64,000 nt of DNA from Paenibacillus polymyxa (GCF_018614975.1 NZ_JAGGNR010000011.1:310001-374000), one strand, 5' to 3'. Shown: positions 34,432 through 44,656, counted from the stretch's first letter. The notes: a model not told the origin generated them from the sequence alone. Made by a program: numbers and translations.

Positions 34432-35853
34432 ATGAGTAAAAAAACGATGTTTGAGAAAATTTGGGAAAATCACGTGATTCATCAAGAAGAAGGCAAACCA
34501 AGCATTCTGTATATCGATCTGCATCTGGTGCACGAAGTAACTTCTCCACAGGCATTTGAAGGTCTTCGTCTGAGCGGACGTAAAGTCCGTCGCCCTGAGC
34601 TTACATTTGCAACAATGGACCACAACGTTCCAACCAAGGATCGTTTCAACATCACTGATCCGATTTCGAAACAACAAATCGATACACTTTCGCAAAACTG
34701 CCGTGACTTCGGTGTGAAATTGTATGATCTGGATTCCCTTGACCAGGGTGTTGTGCACGTTATGGGACCTGAATTGGGTCTGACTCATCCAGGCAAAACG
34801 ATTGTCTGTGGCGACAGCCATACATCCACCCACGGTGCGTTTGGCGCACTGGCATTCGGGATCGGAACGAGTGAAGTAGAGCATGTTATGGCAACCCAAT
34901 GTTTGCAGCAAGCCAAAGCCAAAACGATGGAAGTTCGTTTTGTCGGCAAACGTAATCCGGGTGTAACAGCGAAGGACATGATCCTCGCAGTTATTGCAAA
35001 ATACGGTACAGACTTTGCAACAGGTTATGTTATCGAGTATACAGGCGAATCCATTCGTGAGCTGAGCATGGAAGAGCGTATGACGGTCTGCAACATGTCC
35101 ATTGAAGGTGGAGCAAGAGCTGGTTTGATCGCTCCAGATGAAACGACATTCGAATATCTGCGTGGACGTGAGTACGTACCTGCGGGTGCCAAGTTTGATG
35201 AAGCTGTAGCAGGTTGGAAACAGCTTGTAACAGATGAGGGTGCTGAATTTGACCATGTGGTTGAAATCGATGTGGAAACATTGATTCCGCAAGTAACTTG
35301 GGGAACAAGCCCTGGCATGGGAACCGACATTTCTTCTAAAGTTCCTGTTCCAGCTGAACTGCCAACAGAAAATGAACGTAAAGCGGCTGAAAAGGCGCTT
35401 GAATATATGGGGCTTGAACCTGGAACTCCAATTTCCGAAATTCCAATTGACTACGTATTTATCGGTTCTTGCACCAATGGACGGATCGAGGATCTGCGTG
35501 CTGCTGCACAAGTAGCCAAAGGTCACACGGTATCCAGTAATGTTACAGCAATCGTTGTCCCAGGCTCGGGACGAGTTAAAATCCAGGCGGAAAAAGAAGG
35601 CTTGGATAAAATCTTTACGGAAGCTGGATTTGAATGGCGCGATGCAGGATGCAGCATGTGTCTGGCAATGAACCCGGATGTATTGCAGCCAGGTCAACGT
35701 TGTGCTTCGACTTCCAACCGTAACTTTGAAGGGCGCCAAGGGCGCGGAGGACGTACACATCTGGTATCTCCGGCAATGGCAGCAGCAGCGGCAGTTAAAG
35801 GTCACTTCGTAGATGTACGTGACTGGAATTTCAAAACAGAAGCGGTTATCTAA
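34432..35853 (+). CDS. leuC: 3-isopropylmalate dehydratase large subunit
   Basis: A 473-residue aconitase-family subunit with a 4Fe-4S cluster, isomerising 2- to 3-isopropylmalate in leucine synthesis. [37 protein letters not shown] and [13 protein letters not shown] hold the substrate and cluster residues (one Cys in SCTNGR, two in CSMC). ATG 34432 is six bases after TGAGGTG; three in-frame starts lie just upstream. leuD follows by 31 bases. A Fur box further upstream suggests a link between iron supply and this iron-sulfur enzyme. Confidence 0.97.
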   Translation: MSKKTMFEKIWENHVIHQEEGKPSILYIDLHLVHEVTSPQAFEGLRLSGRKVRRPELTFATMDHNVPTKDRFNITDPISKQQIDTLSQNCRDFGVKLYDLDSLDQGVVHVMGPELGLTHPGKTIVCGDSHTSTHGAFGALAFGIGTSEVEHVMATQCLQQAKAKTMEVRFVGKRNPGVTAKDMILAVIAKYGTDFATGYVIEYTGESIRELSMEERMTVCNMSIEGGARAGLIAPDETTFEYLRGREYVPAGAKFDEAVAGWKQLVTDEGAEFDHVVEIDVETLIPQVTWGTSPGMGTDISSKVPVPAELPTENERKAAEKALEYMGLEPGTPISEIPIDYVFIGSCTNGRIEDLRAAAQVAKGHTVSSNVTAIVVPGSGRVKIQAEKEGLDKIFTEAGFEWRDAGCSMCLAMNPDVLQPGQRCASTSNRNFEGRQGRGGRTHLVSPAMAAAAAVKGHFVDVRDWNFKTEAVI

Positions 35854-35884
35854 CCAATAACGGATAGAAGGGAGAACGGATCAT

Positions 35885-36487
35885 ATGGAAGAATTCAAAA
35901 CACTGCAAGGCATCGTTGCACCGGTAGACCGGGTCAATGTAGATACAGATGCAATCATTCCTAAACAATTTTTGAAACGCATTGAACGGACGGGATTTGG
36001 ACAATTTTTGTTCTATGAATGGCGTTTTGATGAGGAGGGGAACAACAATCCTTCCTTCGAAATGAATAAACCTCGTTACGAAGGAGCATCCATCCTGATT
36101 TCTCGCGCCAACTTTGGCTGTGGATCTTCTCGTGAGCATGCGCCATGGGCGATTATGGACTATGGATTCCGCTGCGTGATTGCACCATCATTTGCAGATA
36201 TCTTCTATAATAACTGTTTCAAGAACGGAATTTTGCCAATCAAGTTGTCAGAAGAGCAAGTTGAAGACTTATTCCAACGTACAGCGACATATGAAGGCTA
36301 TGAGATGAATGTAAGTCTGGAAAATAAAACGATCACCGATGCATACGGACTGCATATCGATTTTGATCTGGATGAGCACCGTCGTCAATTCCTGTTGCAA
36401 GGACTGGACGATATCGGTCTCACTCTTCAACATGATGATGAGATCGCTGCTTACGAACAACGCCACGCGGCAAAACTGTTCGGTTAA
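35885..36487 (+). CDS. leuD: 3-isopropylmalate dehydratase small subunit
   Basis: A 200-residue swivel-domain partner of Leu[23 protein letters not shown], the phosphate loop [14 protein letters not shown] and [17 protein letters not shown] are the family blocks. It starts after AAGGGAG and is co-transcribed with leuC. leuA, leuB and ilv genes are not in this window. Confidence 0.97.
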   Translation: MEEFKTLQGIVAPVDRVNVDTDAIIPKQFLKRIERTGFGQFLFYEWRFDEEGNNNPSFEMNKPRYEGASILISRANFGCGSSREHAPWAIMDYGFRCVIAPSFADIFYNNCFKNGILPIKLSEEQVEDLFQRTATYEGYEMNVSLENKTITDAYGLHIDFDLDEHRRQFLLQGLDDIGLTLQHDDEIAAYEQRHAAKLFG

Positions 36488-36510
36488 TCATTAAAGTATT
36501 GCATAGCAGA

Positions 36511-36566
36511 AAGCTTCTGCCTCGCCCAAGGGACCTTGTTCCCATCGGTGAGACAGAAGCTTTTTT
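36511..36566 (+). terminator. Terminator after leuD
   Basis: AAGCTTCTG-CTC pairs with GAG-CAGAAGCTT and is followed by six T. The loop has an internal GGGA/TCCC pair. Confidence 0.85.
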
Positions 36567-36669
36567 GTAATTTCAGAAGCTTGCTTGACACGAGATCGAT
36601 ACACATTCGTGTAAAAGAGATTATATTCTTAAATGTGATCTGCTTTATTATCTTGTTTCCGACTAAATA

Positions 36670-36679
36670 TGACAACGTT
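36670..36679 (+). promoter_or_regulatory. Element TGACAACGTT upstream of amidase 1
   Basis: TGACAACGTT occurs 140 bases before the first amidase start, and the same ten bases occur 152 bases before the second (38323). No standard -10 follows at the same distance in both. It could be an operator or an alternative-sigma -35 shared by the two genes. The rest of the 36567-36809 gap shows nothing clear. Confidence 0.35.
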
Positions 36680-36809
36680 GTAACCGGATGATTAGACAAT
36701 ATCTGATAAACTGATTAGTAGATTATGGAAGGTTACATAGTGTCATTGATGTTACGCTGCAGAGAATCAGGTCGGATGTTCAAAAGACAAAAAGAATGGT
36801 GGATGAGGT

Positions 36810-38216
36810 ATGAAAAAATGGTCGGTAGCAGTCGTTTTTCTTCTGTTCCTATGTTTATTCCCAGTCATGGCCCATGCAGACACCACTCCCTCGATTGTAC
36901 TCGACGGTGTAACCATTAACCAGAAGACGGGTGCACCTGCAGAGAATATCGGAAAAACGGTCATGGTTCCAATTCGAATTGTATCCGAGAACCTGGGTTA
37001 TAAGGTGAAGTGGGAGAAGGAAACTCAGTCAGTCCAGGTTCAAAAAGGAAGCAGCACCATTCAAATGACCGCTGGCAAAGATGCAGCTACAGTGAATGGA
37101 AACGTGGTGAACTTGGATTCGCCCCCACTGATCAAACAGGGAACTACGCTTGTTCCATTACGCTTTGTTGGAGAAGGCATGGGTCTGCGTGTTGGCTGGG
37201 ACAATGGAACCAAGACAGTAAGCCTATTTAGTATTCCTCCCGTAGTTGGAACGGAAGGTGACAGTGACCCCGCCGTGGCACCTGTCCCGGATGGTCTGAC
37301 AGAACTTCAAGGGATCAGCTTCAGCGGAGATCGGTTGATTGTAGCAACAAACGGTAATATTAGCCCCAAAGTATCCAGTATTGGTGGGCCAGACCGAATT
37401 ATTGTTGATCTGCCTTCAGCTACATTCTCTCAGGAATTCATTCAGGGACAAGCATCTAATCCGGATGGCAGTGGACAGATTCTCGTTACGGATTCATCAA
37501 TCGTTTCCAAAGTCCGGTATGCCATGTTCAGTAAATCGCCTTCTACCGTTCGTGTCGTTCTGGATCTGAATCAGACGGCTACAGCCAAATGGTCTGTTGG
37601 AGATAACAATGTCTTGCTCGTTGACCTGACAGCCACGAGTGGAGAACCGACAAGCCAACCGGCAGTACCTACGAATGATGGTAAAACGATTGTGGTCATT
37701 GATCCGGGACATGGTGGTCGTCAATCGGGTGCAGTGAGTCTGTCAGGAGCTTATGAGAAGGATTTCAATCTGGCTGTAGGGCTGAAGGTACAGGCAATCC
37801 TGCAACAATACCAAAATATTCAAACGGTCATTACACGCCAGGATGATACAGAACTTTCGCTCAAACAGCGTGTGGATATTGCTGAATTGAATCAGGCAGA
37901 TGTTTTTGTATCCATTCATGGAAACAAATTCACTACACCGGTACCAAACGGCATTGAAACGCTCTACAGTCGTAAAGAAAGCAAGGCTTTGGCTGACACT
38001 CTTCACAAATATGTGTTACCGGTAACAGGACTCAAGGATCGTGGGGTTAAAACGGCTAGTCTGCATGTGACGCGTGAAACAACCATGCCTGCTGTGTTAC
38101 TTGAACTTGGTTTTTTAAGTAACCCTACAGATGAAGCAGTCATGCTCACGGAAGAATACCAGGACAAATGTGCACAGGCGATTGTGGACGGAATCGTTGA
38201 GTTTTTGGGACTGTAA
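36810..38216 (+). CDS. N-acetylmuramoyl-L-alanine amidase with copper-amine-oxidase-like and AMIN domains (copy 1)
   Basis: A secreted cell-wall hydrolase of 468 residues. Signal peptide about 1-24 (MKKWSVAVVFLLFLCLFPVMAHA). A copper-amine-oxidase N-like domain about 27-140 ends in the TLVPLRFVGEGMGLRVGWD repeat. An AMIN domain lies about 165-275 and Amidase_3 about 290-468. The zinc ligands are His in IDPGHGG, Glu in GAYEKDFNL and His in SIHGN (SIHAN in most relatives); the catalytic Glu lies in LLELGFLSN. Expected to cut the amide between muramic acid and the peptide. It is closely similar to the next gene over its whole length, a tandem duplication. Confidence 0.93.
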   Translation: MKKWSVAVVFLLFLCLFPVMAHADTTPSIVLDGVTINQKTGAPAENIGKTVMVPIRIVSENLGYKVKWEKETQSVQVQKGSSTIQMTAGKDAATVNGNVVNLDSPPLIKQGTTLVPLRFVGEGMGLRVGWDNGTKTVSLFSIPPVVGTEGDSDPAVAPVPDGLTELQGISFSGDRLIVATNGNISPKVSSIGGPDRIIVDLPSATFSQEFIQGQASNPDGSGQILVTDSSIVSKVRYAMFSKSPSTVRVVLDLNQTATAKWSVGDNNVLLVDLTATSGEPTSQPAVPTNDGKTIVVIDPGHGGRQSGAVSLSGAYEKDFNLAVGLKVQAILQQYQNIQTVITRQDDTELSLKQRVDIAELNQADVFVSIHGNKFTTPVPNGIETLYSRKESKALADTLHKYVLPVTGLKDRGVKTASLHVTRETTMPAVLLELGFLSNPTDEAVMLTEEYQDKCAQAIVDGIVEFLGL

Positions 38217-38322
38217 ATTGAATTATGCGCAAATATGAAGGTTAGGATAGTACGTTGTTTAGAGATGTATACTTGATAAATAAGGTAAAAAGAAGACATT
38301 AAAATGTAAAAAAAGCTTGATC

Positions 38323-38332
38323 TGACAACGTT
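38323..38332 (+). promoter_or_regulatory. Element TGACAACGTT upstream of amidase 2
   Basis: The same ten bases as at 36670, here 152 bases before the second amidase. The 258-base gap 38217-38474 otherwise shows a T-rich stretch and no terminator that I trust. Confidence 0.35.
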
Positions 38333-38474
38333 TTTTTTCTGTTATGTTGGAATATATTCGCAACTTTTGAGAGCGTGGGGCGTCTAATAGGTGTCTGGTA
38401 ATGCCCAAGCGGTCAGTCGGAGTTGGAAAATGACAACATGCGGCGAAAAAATATGAGAATGGTAGGGGTGAAGG

Positions 38475-39884
38475 ATGAAGAAGTTCGGTTTTTTGGTACT
38501 GTTATTTGTCTTTGGGCTCGTATTACCGGGCTATAGTCACGCAGCAACAGACACGAAAATTATCCTGGACGGAAAAGAAATCGTGCAGCCATCGGATACA
38601 AAAGCGGAAATTATCAACAGCAAGGTGATGGTTCCGATCCGGGTTGTGTCCGAAAATCTTGGGTATAGCGTGGAGTGGAAGCAGCAAACGCAAACGGTGA
38701 CTATCAGCAAAGACAACACTGCCATGCAGATGATTGTTGGACAGAAGACGGCAACGGTGAACGGCAGTAACGTAACCCTGGATGCCCCGCCACTCGTGAA
38801 AAACGGTACTACACTCGTGCCTCTCCGATTTATTGGTGAGGAAATGGGTCTTAAGGTGGGTTGGAACAATACCACGAAGACGGTAACATTAGTTACCCAG
38901 AATTCAGGTTCCGGAAACGGGACAATCACTCCTCCGAACTCTGGCAATAATGGCGGGGGATCGAATCAGGAAGGTCTTGTACTGGTGAACGGCATCAGCT
39001 TCAGCGACAACCGCCTCATGATAGCAACAAGCGGAAGTACGAAGCCGAACGTCTTCACGATGACAGGACCAGATCGGATCGTTATAGACTTGCCGAATAC
39101 CGCATTTGCTGATTCATTCAGTGAAGGACAGGCTCTAGACAGCAACCAGAATGGACAACTCGTCGTTAGCGGCTATCCGGATGTGTCTAAGATTCGTTAC
39201 TCGTTATACAGCAACAGTCCGTCCACACTTCGTTTTGTGATCGATCTGTCCAGTTCGAAAGGGTACAGTGTGCAAAATGATTCTGGACTAATCATGATTA
39301 ACCTCGACAATCAAAGTGGTACTCCTGCTCCTCCAGTTGGTAATAATGGCAAAAAAGTTGTTGTTATTGATGCAGGTCACGGAGATCAGGATCCTGGGGC
39401 AATTGGTGTAACTGGTAAACGTGAAAAAGACTTCAATCTGGCAATGGCTCTGAAAGTGGAAGCCTTGTTGAAAAAAGAATCCAAAATTGACGTTGTGTTA
39501 ACGCGCAGCGATGATACATTTTTGGCATTAAAAGAACGTGTGAAGATTGCACAAGATATAAAAGCGGATATCTTTATCTCCATTCATGCTAACAGTGGCC
39601 CAGTTGCTGCGAACGGTGTAGAGACATTCTATACACGCTCCAACAGCAAAGCACTTGCCACTGTAATGCACAAGTATCTTTTGCAGTCTTCCGGACTGAA
39701 AGATCGTGGAGTAAAAACGGCAAGTCTCCATGTAACCCGTGAAACGACAATGCCAGCAGTTCTGCTGGAAGGTGGATTCCTTAGCAATAAGAGCGACGAA
39801 GCTGCCCTGTTCACCGAGAGTTTCCAGAACAGTGTTGCCAAAGGGATTGTTGCAGGAATCAAGGAGTATCTGGGAATTAAATAA
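38475..39884 (+). CDS. N-acetylmuramoyl-L-alanine amidase with copper-amine-oxidase-like and AMIN domains (copy 2)
   Basis: A 469-residue paralogue of the preceding amidase with the same architecture: signal peptide about 1-23, stalk domain about 25-140 (TLVPLRFIGEEMGLKVGWN), a Gly/Asn/Ser linker (about 143-163), AMIN domain about 165-275 and Amidase_3 about 293-469. Zinc-site motifs IDAGHGD, KREKDFNL and SIHANS are canonical, and the catalytic Glu is in VLLEGGFLSN. GGTGTAGGGGTGAAGG precedes the ATG. It is 35 bases upstream of the GerMN lipoprotein, so probably in one unit. Confidence 0.94.
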   Translation: MKKFGFLVLLFVFGLVLPGYSHAATDTKIILDGKEIVQPSDTKAEIINSKVMVPIRVVSENLGYSVEWKQQTQTVTISKDNTAMQMIVGQKTATVNGSNVTLDAPPLVKNGTTLVPLRFIGEEMGLKVGWNNTTKTVTLVTQNSGSGNGTITPPNSGNNGGGSNQEGLVLVNGISFSDNRLMIATSGSTKPNVFTMTGPDRIVIDLPNTAFADSFSEGQALDSNQNGQLVVSGYPDVSKIRYSLYSNSPSTLRFVIDLSSSKGYSVQNDSGLIMINLDNQSGTPAPPVGNNGKKVVVIDAGHGDQDPGAIGVTGKREKDFNLAMALKVEALLKKESKIDVVLTRSDDTFLALKERVKIAQDIKADIFISIHANSGPVAANGVETFYTRSNSKALATVMHKYLLQSSGLKDRGVKTASLHVTRETTMPAVLLEGGFLSNKSDEAALFTESFQNSVAKGIVAGIKEYLGIK

Positions 39885-39919
39885 GGGACAAGCCCTTATG
39901 TTGAGGAGGCGGAGTTAGA

Positions 39920-40591
39920 ATGAACAAGAAAATATGGATTGCAGCCTTGCTGGTTACGGTTATGGCAGTTGCTGCTGGATGTGGAAGCAAGCCAACAGCC
40001 GCTCCGAATCAGACGCAAGGCGCAGGAACCGAGACCAATGTAACCGAGGTTGAAGGCGAAACAATTACTGAACCGGTAACCGCTGAACCTGAAGAGAACA
40101 CAACATCTACAGAATCCACGGAAGGCAGCTCAGAAGAGACGACTACTCCGCCTAGCGGAACGTCCACGGAGACGCCAGCAACTTCCGAAGGTAATGAAAA
40201 GAAAACGATCACTGTAATCTATACAGATGAAGAAGAACTGGAGTTGCACAAAGCTTCGGTAGAGATTTCATATGCATCGGAGGATGCAAAATACAAAGCT
40301 GCCTTTGAATCATTGCAACAGAGCAAAGACGACAAATTAGTTCCACTGTGGGCTAAAGAAATTGAATTGAAATCTGTACAGTTCAAGGATGGAGCTCTTA
40401 CGCTGGATATTCATATGCCAGATACGGCACGTCTTGGAGCAGGTGGGGAATCTTATGCGCTGGATGCCCTAAAACAAACGTTCTTCCAGTTTGACGAAGT
40501 GAAATCACTTGAGTTACTGGTGGATGGTCAGCAGACTGAGAGTCTGATGGGCCATGTGGATCTTGAACATCCAATGACAAGATCCGAATAG
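39920..40591 (+). CDS. GerMN-domain lipoprotein
   Basis: A 223-residue lipoprotein with lipobox AVAAGC (Cys about residue 21). A long Thr/Glu/Ser/Pro linker (about 25-95) is followed by a GerMN domain (about 95-215: KTITVIYTDEEELELHKASVEI ... LDALKQTFFQFDEVKSLELLVDG). GerMN domains occur in the germination protein GerM and in envelope lipoproteins, probably binding wall material. The neighbouring amidases support a wall-associated role. GAGGAGGCGGAG precedes the ATG. Confidence 0.88.
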   Translation: MNKKIWIAALLVTVMAVAAGCGSKPTAAPNQTQGAGTETNVTEVEGETITEPVTAEPEENTTSTESTEGSSEETTTPPSGTSTETPATSEGNEKKTITVIYTDEEELELHKASVEISYASEDAKYKAAFESLQQSKDDKLVPLWAKEIELKSVQFKDGALTLDIHMPDTARLGAGGESYALDALKQTFFQFDEVKSLELLVDGQQTESLMGHVDLEHPMTRSE

Positions 40592-40663
40592 GCTAAACAG
40601 CATGCTGTTGTACCGTTAATCCACGGAATATGGGTCGTTTTACATGAGAGAGGGGAATCATAG

Positions 40664-43402
40664 GTGACTTTTAAATATAACAATTCATCACACTCTAAAA
40701 AAGTAGTATCAGCCGTGCTTGCAGGCATGATGGCTCTTAGCGCCGGCGGAGCTGCCATGGCAGCAGAATCAACTGAAACGGGGCAGGGTCAGACTGCTGC
40801 AATAACAAATACGGCTGCACCAACTAGTTTGTTCAGTGACATCAAGGTCGGATATTGGGCTGAAAAACATGTGTACAAACTGGCATATCAAGGCATTCTT
40901 CTCGGTAACAACGGCCTGTTCCGTCCAGGAGACGCGGTAACACAGCAAGAAGCTGTAACGATGGCAATCCGTTTTATGAATCAAGAGGGCCAGTTGAATA
41001 CCGATACGGCTGCGGCATTACCGACAAACATGGAAGTGGGAAATTATTTCAAGCCATATGTCGCGCTGGCACTTCAACTGGGACTGATTGACAAGACGGA
41101 AGAATCAACGGTGGATGTATCCAAGACATCCTGGGGTCAAAAGCCGGCTTCACGGGAATGGATTACGAAATTGTTAATCCGTTCACTGGACAAAGATGCT
41201 GAAGCCAAGGCACAAAACAATCAATCTACCGGATTTGCTGATAATGCAAGTATTTCCGAAAGTGGTAAAGGTTATGTCAATCTGGCTGTTAGCCTGGATC
41301 TGGCCAAAGGTGTGGAAGGTAACAAATTCAATCCAACCGGTTCCGTAACCCGTGCTCAACTGGCTACCTTCTTCAGTCGTGGTGAATCGTTAACGGATAC
41401 TAAGTACCCGAACACATCCACGGGTTATGTGACTGGATTAAAAGATGGGCAGATCACGCTGGTTGTGGACGGTAAAGCCGTTAACTTCGCAGTGAACAGC
41501 AGTACGCCTTACTTTACGAAAGACAGTGAAACTCGTGCTTCCGCCACAGATGTGAAACTATATACGAAAGTTATGGTTATAGGTTCGGCAGGTGGGGCTT
41601 CCTATGTGGAAGTTGTGGATGCTACACCACAGGTGGAAAGTGTTGAAGGTACATTTGCACGTTCATTGTCTGGTAATAAGATTGGTATCTTTGTGGGCGA
41701 GAATTACGAAACGTACAGTTATGATGAGGCAACTGCATTCATCGATCAGAATGGTAATGCAATCAAACTGTCCGATATTACGGCAGATAGCATCATCGAA
41801 GTACAGCGTGAGACGTTCTCGACTGACAAAAAAACAGTCGCTATTCGTGTGAAATCCGGCATTGTTAACAAGAGTGACAATGGCGTAGTTGCTGAAGTAT
41901 CCACTTCTGGCAAAACGATCAAACTTGTCAATGCAGCGGGTGCAACAGAGCAGTTTGCATACAATGACAATCTTCTTATCACATATCAAAACCGTATCAT
42001 GTCAGTGGCTGATCTCAAAGCCGGCAGTGCCGTGAAATACACCGTAAATGACAGTGTTTTGCAAACTATCACATTGTCTCAAGGTGTGGAGCAATCTGTG
42101 CGCGGAACATTGGTTGAGATCGGTGGCAACCAGTCCACGTTAACGTTCAAACGTGAAGGGGGCTCCCTTGAGGCGAAACTGCTGACTGAAAAGCCGGAAG
42201 TTATTATTAATGGTATTCAGGATGCGACGCTAAATGATCTCATCACAGATGCAACGAACGGGGATCAGGTGGAGTTGTCATTAAACGCTGACGATCAGGT
42301 AACGCGTATTCAGGTGATTGGACGTCAAATGGAACCTATGAACGGAGTAACGGTTGTATCTTACAACAGCAAAACAAAGGTACTTACCGTACTGGACAAC
42401 AACAAAAAACCGTTTGTATTTACATTGGACGAAAAAACCAAACTGGACTACAATACGACCAAACCTACACTCGCTGGTCTGGAGTCGATTTTAAATGATG
42501 GCCGCAAATTGGATCTGACCTATGTGGGAACACGTGCATTGTCCGTTAAAGTGATTTACAAGTATGAAGGTACGATCAGCAACATTGACACAACGGGCAG
42601 AAAAATCAGTGTGTTGTCTGGTAATCAGACGATTACAGTGCCTTATACTACAGCACCTACGGTTGAGATCTATAACAAATCGGGCGCAAGTCTGGGAGAT
42701 TTGAAGATTGGTGACAAAGTGACCGTAACGCTTGGAGCAAATCAGGATGTAGTGCAGAAGGTTGCGCTGAACACTGTGGCTCAATTCGAAGTGGTTGCCT
42801 TGGAAGCAAATAGTCGTATTCGAGTAAAATCCGATCTGTTGACTAGTCAGTTCTACGTGGATCAAGCAGTACTGACAGGAGAGAGTGGTCAGACGATCAC
42901 GACTTCACAACTGACAGCAGGCAACCTGATTAATGTAACGTTTGAAGGAGCTACGCCAAAAGCGGTTCAAGTCGTGAAGCGTACGCTAGCTGAAGTTACT
43001 GCGGTGGATGCTTCATCTGTAACGCTCAAACAGTTTAACGGTCAGATTGAAACCGTGCCTGTTAGCGGTTCGGTTAAAGTCGTAAAATCTGGCTCCACAT
43101 TAACTTCATTGACGAGTCTTACGGTCGGAGATCGTGTGGAAATGACAAAAGATACGGATAATTCCACACGTTTCAGAGTACTGACTGTCATGAGCAAACA
43201 ATTCTGGTCTTATGATGGCGTGGGTAACCAGATTTTGGTTAAACGGGAAACGACAGCAGACACGAACTATCGTTTTGCACTCGGATCAAGTGTATTTGTT
43301 CACCAGGGTGACAATACTTTAAGCGTGCAATCTCTCAGAGATAATGATAATATTGTATTGTATCTCCTGAACAATGTTATTCTGGAGATTCAAAAACAGT
43401 AA
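40664..43402 (+). CDS. S-layer-homology-domain surface protein
   Basis: A 912-residue secreted protein. Signal peptide about 1-33 ending AMAAE. SLH domains are near residues 45-100 (LFSDIKVGYWAEKHVYKLAYQGIL), 105-170 (partial) and 195-245 (FADNASISESGKGYVNLAVSLDLAKG). About 650 residues of short repeated beta units follow (GxVxxVSxxxxTIxLVN / KVLTVLDNNKKPFVFTLDE type), probably Ig-like or barrel-sandwich modules. The SLH set would bind pyruvylated wall polymer. The start is GTG at 40664 after GAGAGGGG. It lies after the GerMN gene and is closed by a strong terminator. The ligand or role of the repeat region is unknown. Confidence 0.88.
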   Translation: MTFKYNNSSHSKKVVSAVLAGMMALSAGGAAMAAESTETGQGQTAAITNTAAPTSLFSDIKVGYWAEKHVYKLAYQGILLGNNGLFRPGDAVTQQEAVTMAIRFMNQEGQLNTDTAAALPTNMEVGNYFKPYVALALQLGLIDKTEESTVDVSKTSWGQKPASREWITKLLIRSLDKDAEAKAQNNQSTGFADNASISESGKGYVNLAVSLDLAKGVEGNKFNPTGSVTRAQLATFFSRGESLTDTKYPNTSTGYVTGLKDGQITLVVDGKAVNFAVNSSTPYFTKDSETRASATDVKLYTKVMVIGSAGGASYVEVVDATPQVESVEGTFARSLSGNKIGIFVGENYETYSYDEATAFIDQNGNAIKLSDITADSIIEVQRETFSTDKKTVAIRVKSGIVNKSDNGVVAEVSTSGKTIKLVNAAGATEQFAYNDNLLITYQNRIMSVADLKAGSAVKYTVNDSVLQTITLSQGVEQSVRGTLVEIGGNQSTLTFKREGGSLEAKLLTEKPEVIINGIQDATLNDLITDATNGDQVELSLNADDQVTRIQVIGRQMEPMNGVTVVSYNSKTKVLTVLDNNKKPFVFTLDEKTKLDYNTTKPTLAGLESILNDGRKLDLTYVGTRALSVKVIYKYEGTISNIDTTGRKISVLSGNQTITVPYTTAPTVEIYNKSGASLGDLKIGDKVTVTLGANQDVVQKVALNTVAQFEVVALEANSRIRVKSDLLTSQFYVDQAVLTGESGQTITTSQLTAGNLINVTFEGATPKAVQVVKRTLAEVTAVDASSVTLKQFNGQIETVPVSGSVKVVKSGSTLTSLTSLTVGDRVEMTKDTDNSTRFRVLTVMSKQFWSYDGVGNQILVKRETTADTNYRFALGSSVFVHQGDNTLSVQSLRDNDNIVLYLLNNVILEIQKQ

Positions 43403-43432
43403 TCGTTTCTTTTCGAGGATCAAAAGAATGAC

Positions 43433-43474
43433 CGTCTTGATACGGGATCTTTCCCGCATCAAGACGTTTTTTTT
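43433..43474 (+). terminator. Terminator after the SLH protein gene
   Basis: CGTCTTGAT-CGGG pairs with CCCG-ATCAAGACG around ATCTTT, followed by eight T. A very strong intrinsic terminator. Confidence 0.95.
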
Positions 43475-43565
43475 GCAAGCTTTTTGAGGTCCCCGCAAAG
43501 TACTCGGATGAAGCTTCGAAGTAAGGCTCCGCAGAGTGGAGTCATTTTGTGGGAGGTAGCTCTTC

Positions 43566-44261
43566 ATGAACGCAGCGACGGTTAGACATATACTCGAAAC
43601 TATGGAAGCAATGTTTCCTGATGCACATTGCGAATTAAATCACAGCAATGCATTTGAATTGACGGTAGCTGTCCTTTTGTCTGCCCAGTGCACCGATGAA
43701 ACGGTTAACAAGGTCACCGCAGATTTGTTCCAGAAGTACAGAAGCCCAGCAGATTATCTGGCGGTTCCTCTCGAAGAGTTGGAACAGGATATTCGGCGAA
43801 TCGGTTTGTACCGGAACAAGGCCAAGCATATTCAGAACATGTGCCGAATTTTAATAGAGCAGTATGGCGGTGATGTACCGCAGGAACATGATCAGCTTGT
43901 GACGCTACCAGGTGTCGGGCGGAAAACCGCGAATGTAGTTGTTTCCAATGCGTTTGGAGTACCGGCAATTGCGGTAGATACGCATGTTGAACGTGTATCC
44001 AAGCGGCTGGCGCTTGCAGGTTGGGATGACTCCGTACTTGAAGTCGAAAAGAAACTAATGAAGCGCGTACCCCGGGACGAGTGGACTTTAACTCACCACC
44101 GGTTTATATTTTTTGGACGCTACCATTGCAAGGCACAGAACCCTGCGTGTCATATCTGTCCATTGCTGGACATATGCAGGGAAGGGAAAAAACGTATGAA
44201 AACGTCCCAAATCAGGAAAGATAAGGAACGTGTCACCACCCGAAAACGAAAAATAAATTAA
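43566..44261 (+). CDS. nth: Endonuclease III (DNA glycosylase/AP lyase)
   Basis: A 231-residue base-excision repair enzyme for oxidised pyrimidines. The helix-hairpin-helix LPGVGRKTANVV is followed by the catalytic Asp in AVDTHVERVS. The 4Fe-4S cysteines have the spacing CKAQNPACHICPLLDIC (C-x6-C-x2-C-x5-C). SAQCTDETVNKVT carries the catalytic lysine region (K after the N-terminal helix). GGGAGG lies upstream of the ATG. In B. subtilis nth follows dnaD; here it has been separated from it. Confidence 0.96.
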   Translation: MNAATVRHILETMEAMFPDAHCELNHSNAFELTVAVLLSAQCTDETVNKVTADLFQKYRSPADYLAVPLEELEQDIRRIGLYRNKAKHIQNMCRILIEQYGGDVPQEHDQLVTLPGVGRKTANVVVSNAFGVPAIAVDTHVERVSKRLALAGWDDSVLEVEKKLMKRVPRDEWTLTHHRFIFFGRYHCKAQNPACHICPLLDICREGKKRMKTSQIRKDKERVTTRKRKIN

Positions 44262-44284
44262 TGAGCAGAAAAGGATGAATAATC

Positions 44285-44557
44285 ATGAAATGCATTTCCG
44301 TGTACACTGACAATTTTGAGGCCTTCTCCGATATCTTTGAACAAATCGTTGAACAGGAAATGGCTGAAAATGAAGAAAAAGAAGTAGAAGGCATCACAGT
44401 AAGCCACTCTGGCGACGTGCCTGAACATTATCTGGAGCGTATGTCCGTTAAACCAGAAGTTGTGGTTATGAGAGACAAAGGCAGAGACATTACAATTCTG
44501 CAACATGGACAAGTATTTGAAATCTTGCTGCCTTCCATGGAGAACGCAGTTTCATAA
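44285..44557 (+). CDS. Small conserved-looking protein of unknown function
   Basis: A 90-residue acidic protein (start AAGGATG then ATG 44285), no membrane segment. An N-terminal alpha/beta unit KCISVYTDNFEAFSDIFEQIVE is followed by VEGITVSHSGDVP and VVVMRDKGRDITILQHGQVFEILLP. I do not recognise the family. It is 23 bases after nth and likely co-transcribed with it. A terminator follows. Confidence 0.7.
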   Translation: MKCISVYTDNFEAFSDIFEQIVEQEMAENEEKEVEGITVSHSGDVPEHYLERMSVKPEVVVMRDKGRDITILQHGQVFEILLPSMENAVS

Positions 44558-44624
44558 GAAGTGATTACACTATTGGTTCTGTTGTATTAATTTTGCTAAA
44601 TACCGAGTATAAAACGTATTACAG

Positions 44625-44656
44625 ATAAAACCGACTTGTTCGGTTTTATTTTTTTT
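44625..44656 (+). terminator. Terminator after the nth unit
   Basis: AAAACCGA pairs with TCGGTTTT around CTTGT and is followed by ATTTTTTTT. The open frame of the next gene runs through it, which argues against a start before 44656. Confidence 0.88.

Noticed and set aside
34378..35805. 475-codon minus-strand open frame
   Set aside because: It mirrors leuC, has a Cys/Phe/Arg-rich composition unlike a real protein and has no start signal; leuC is certain.
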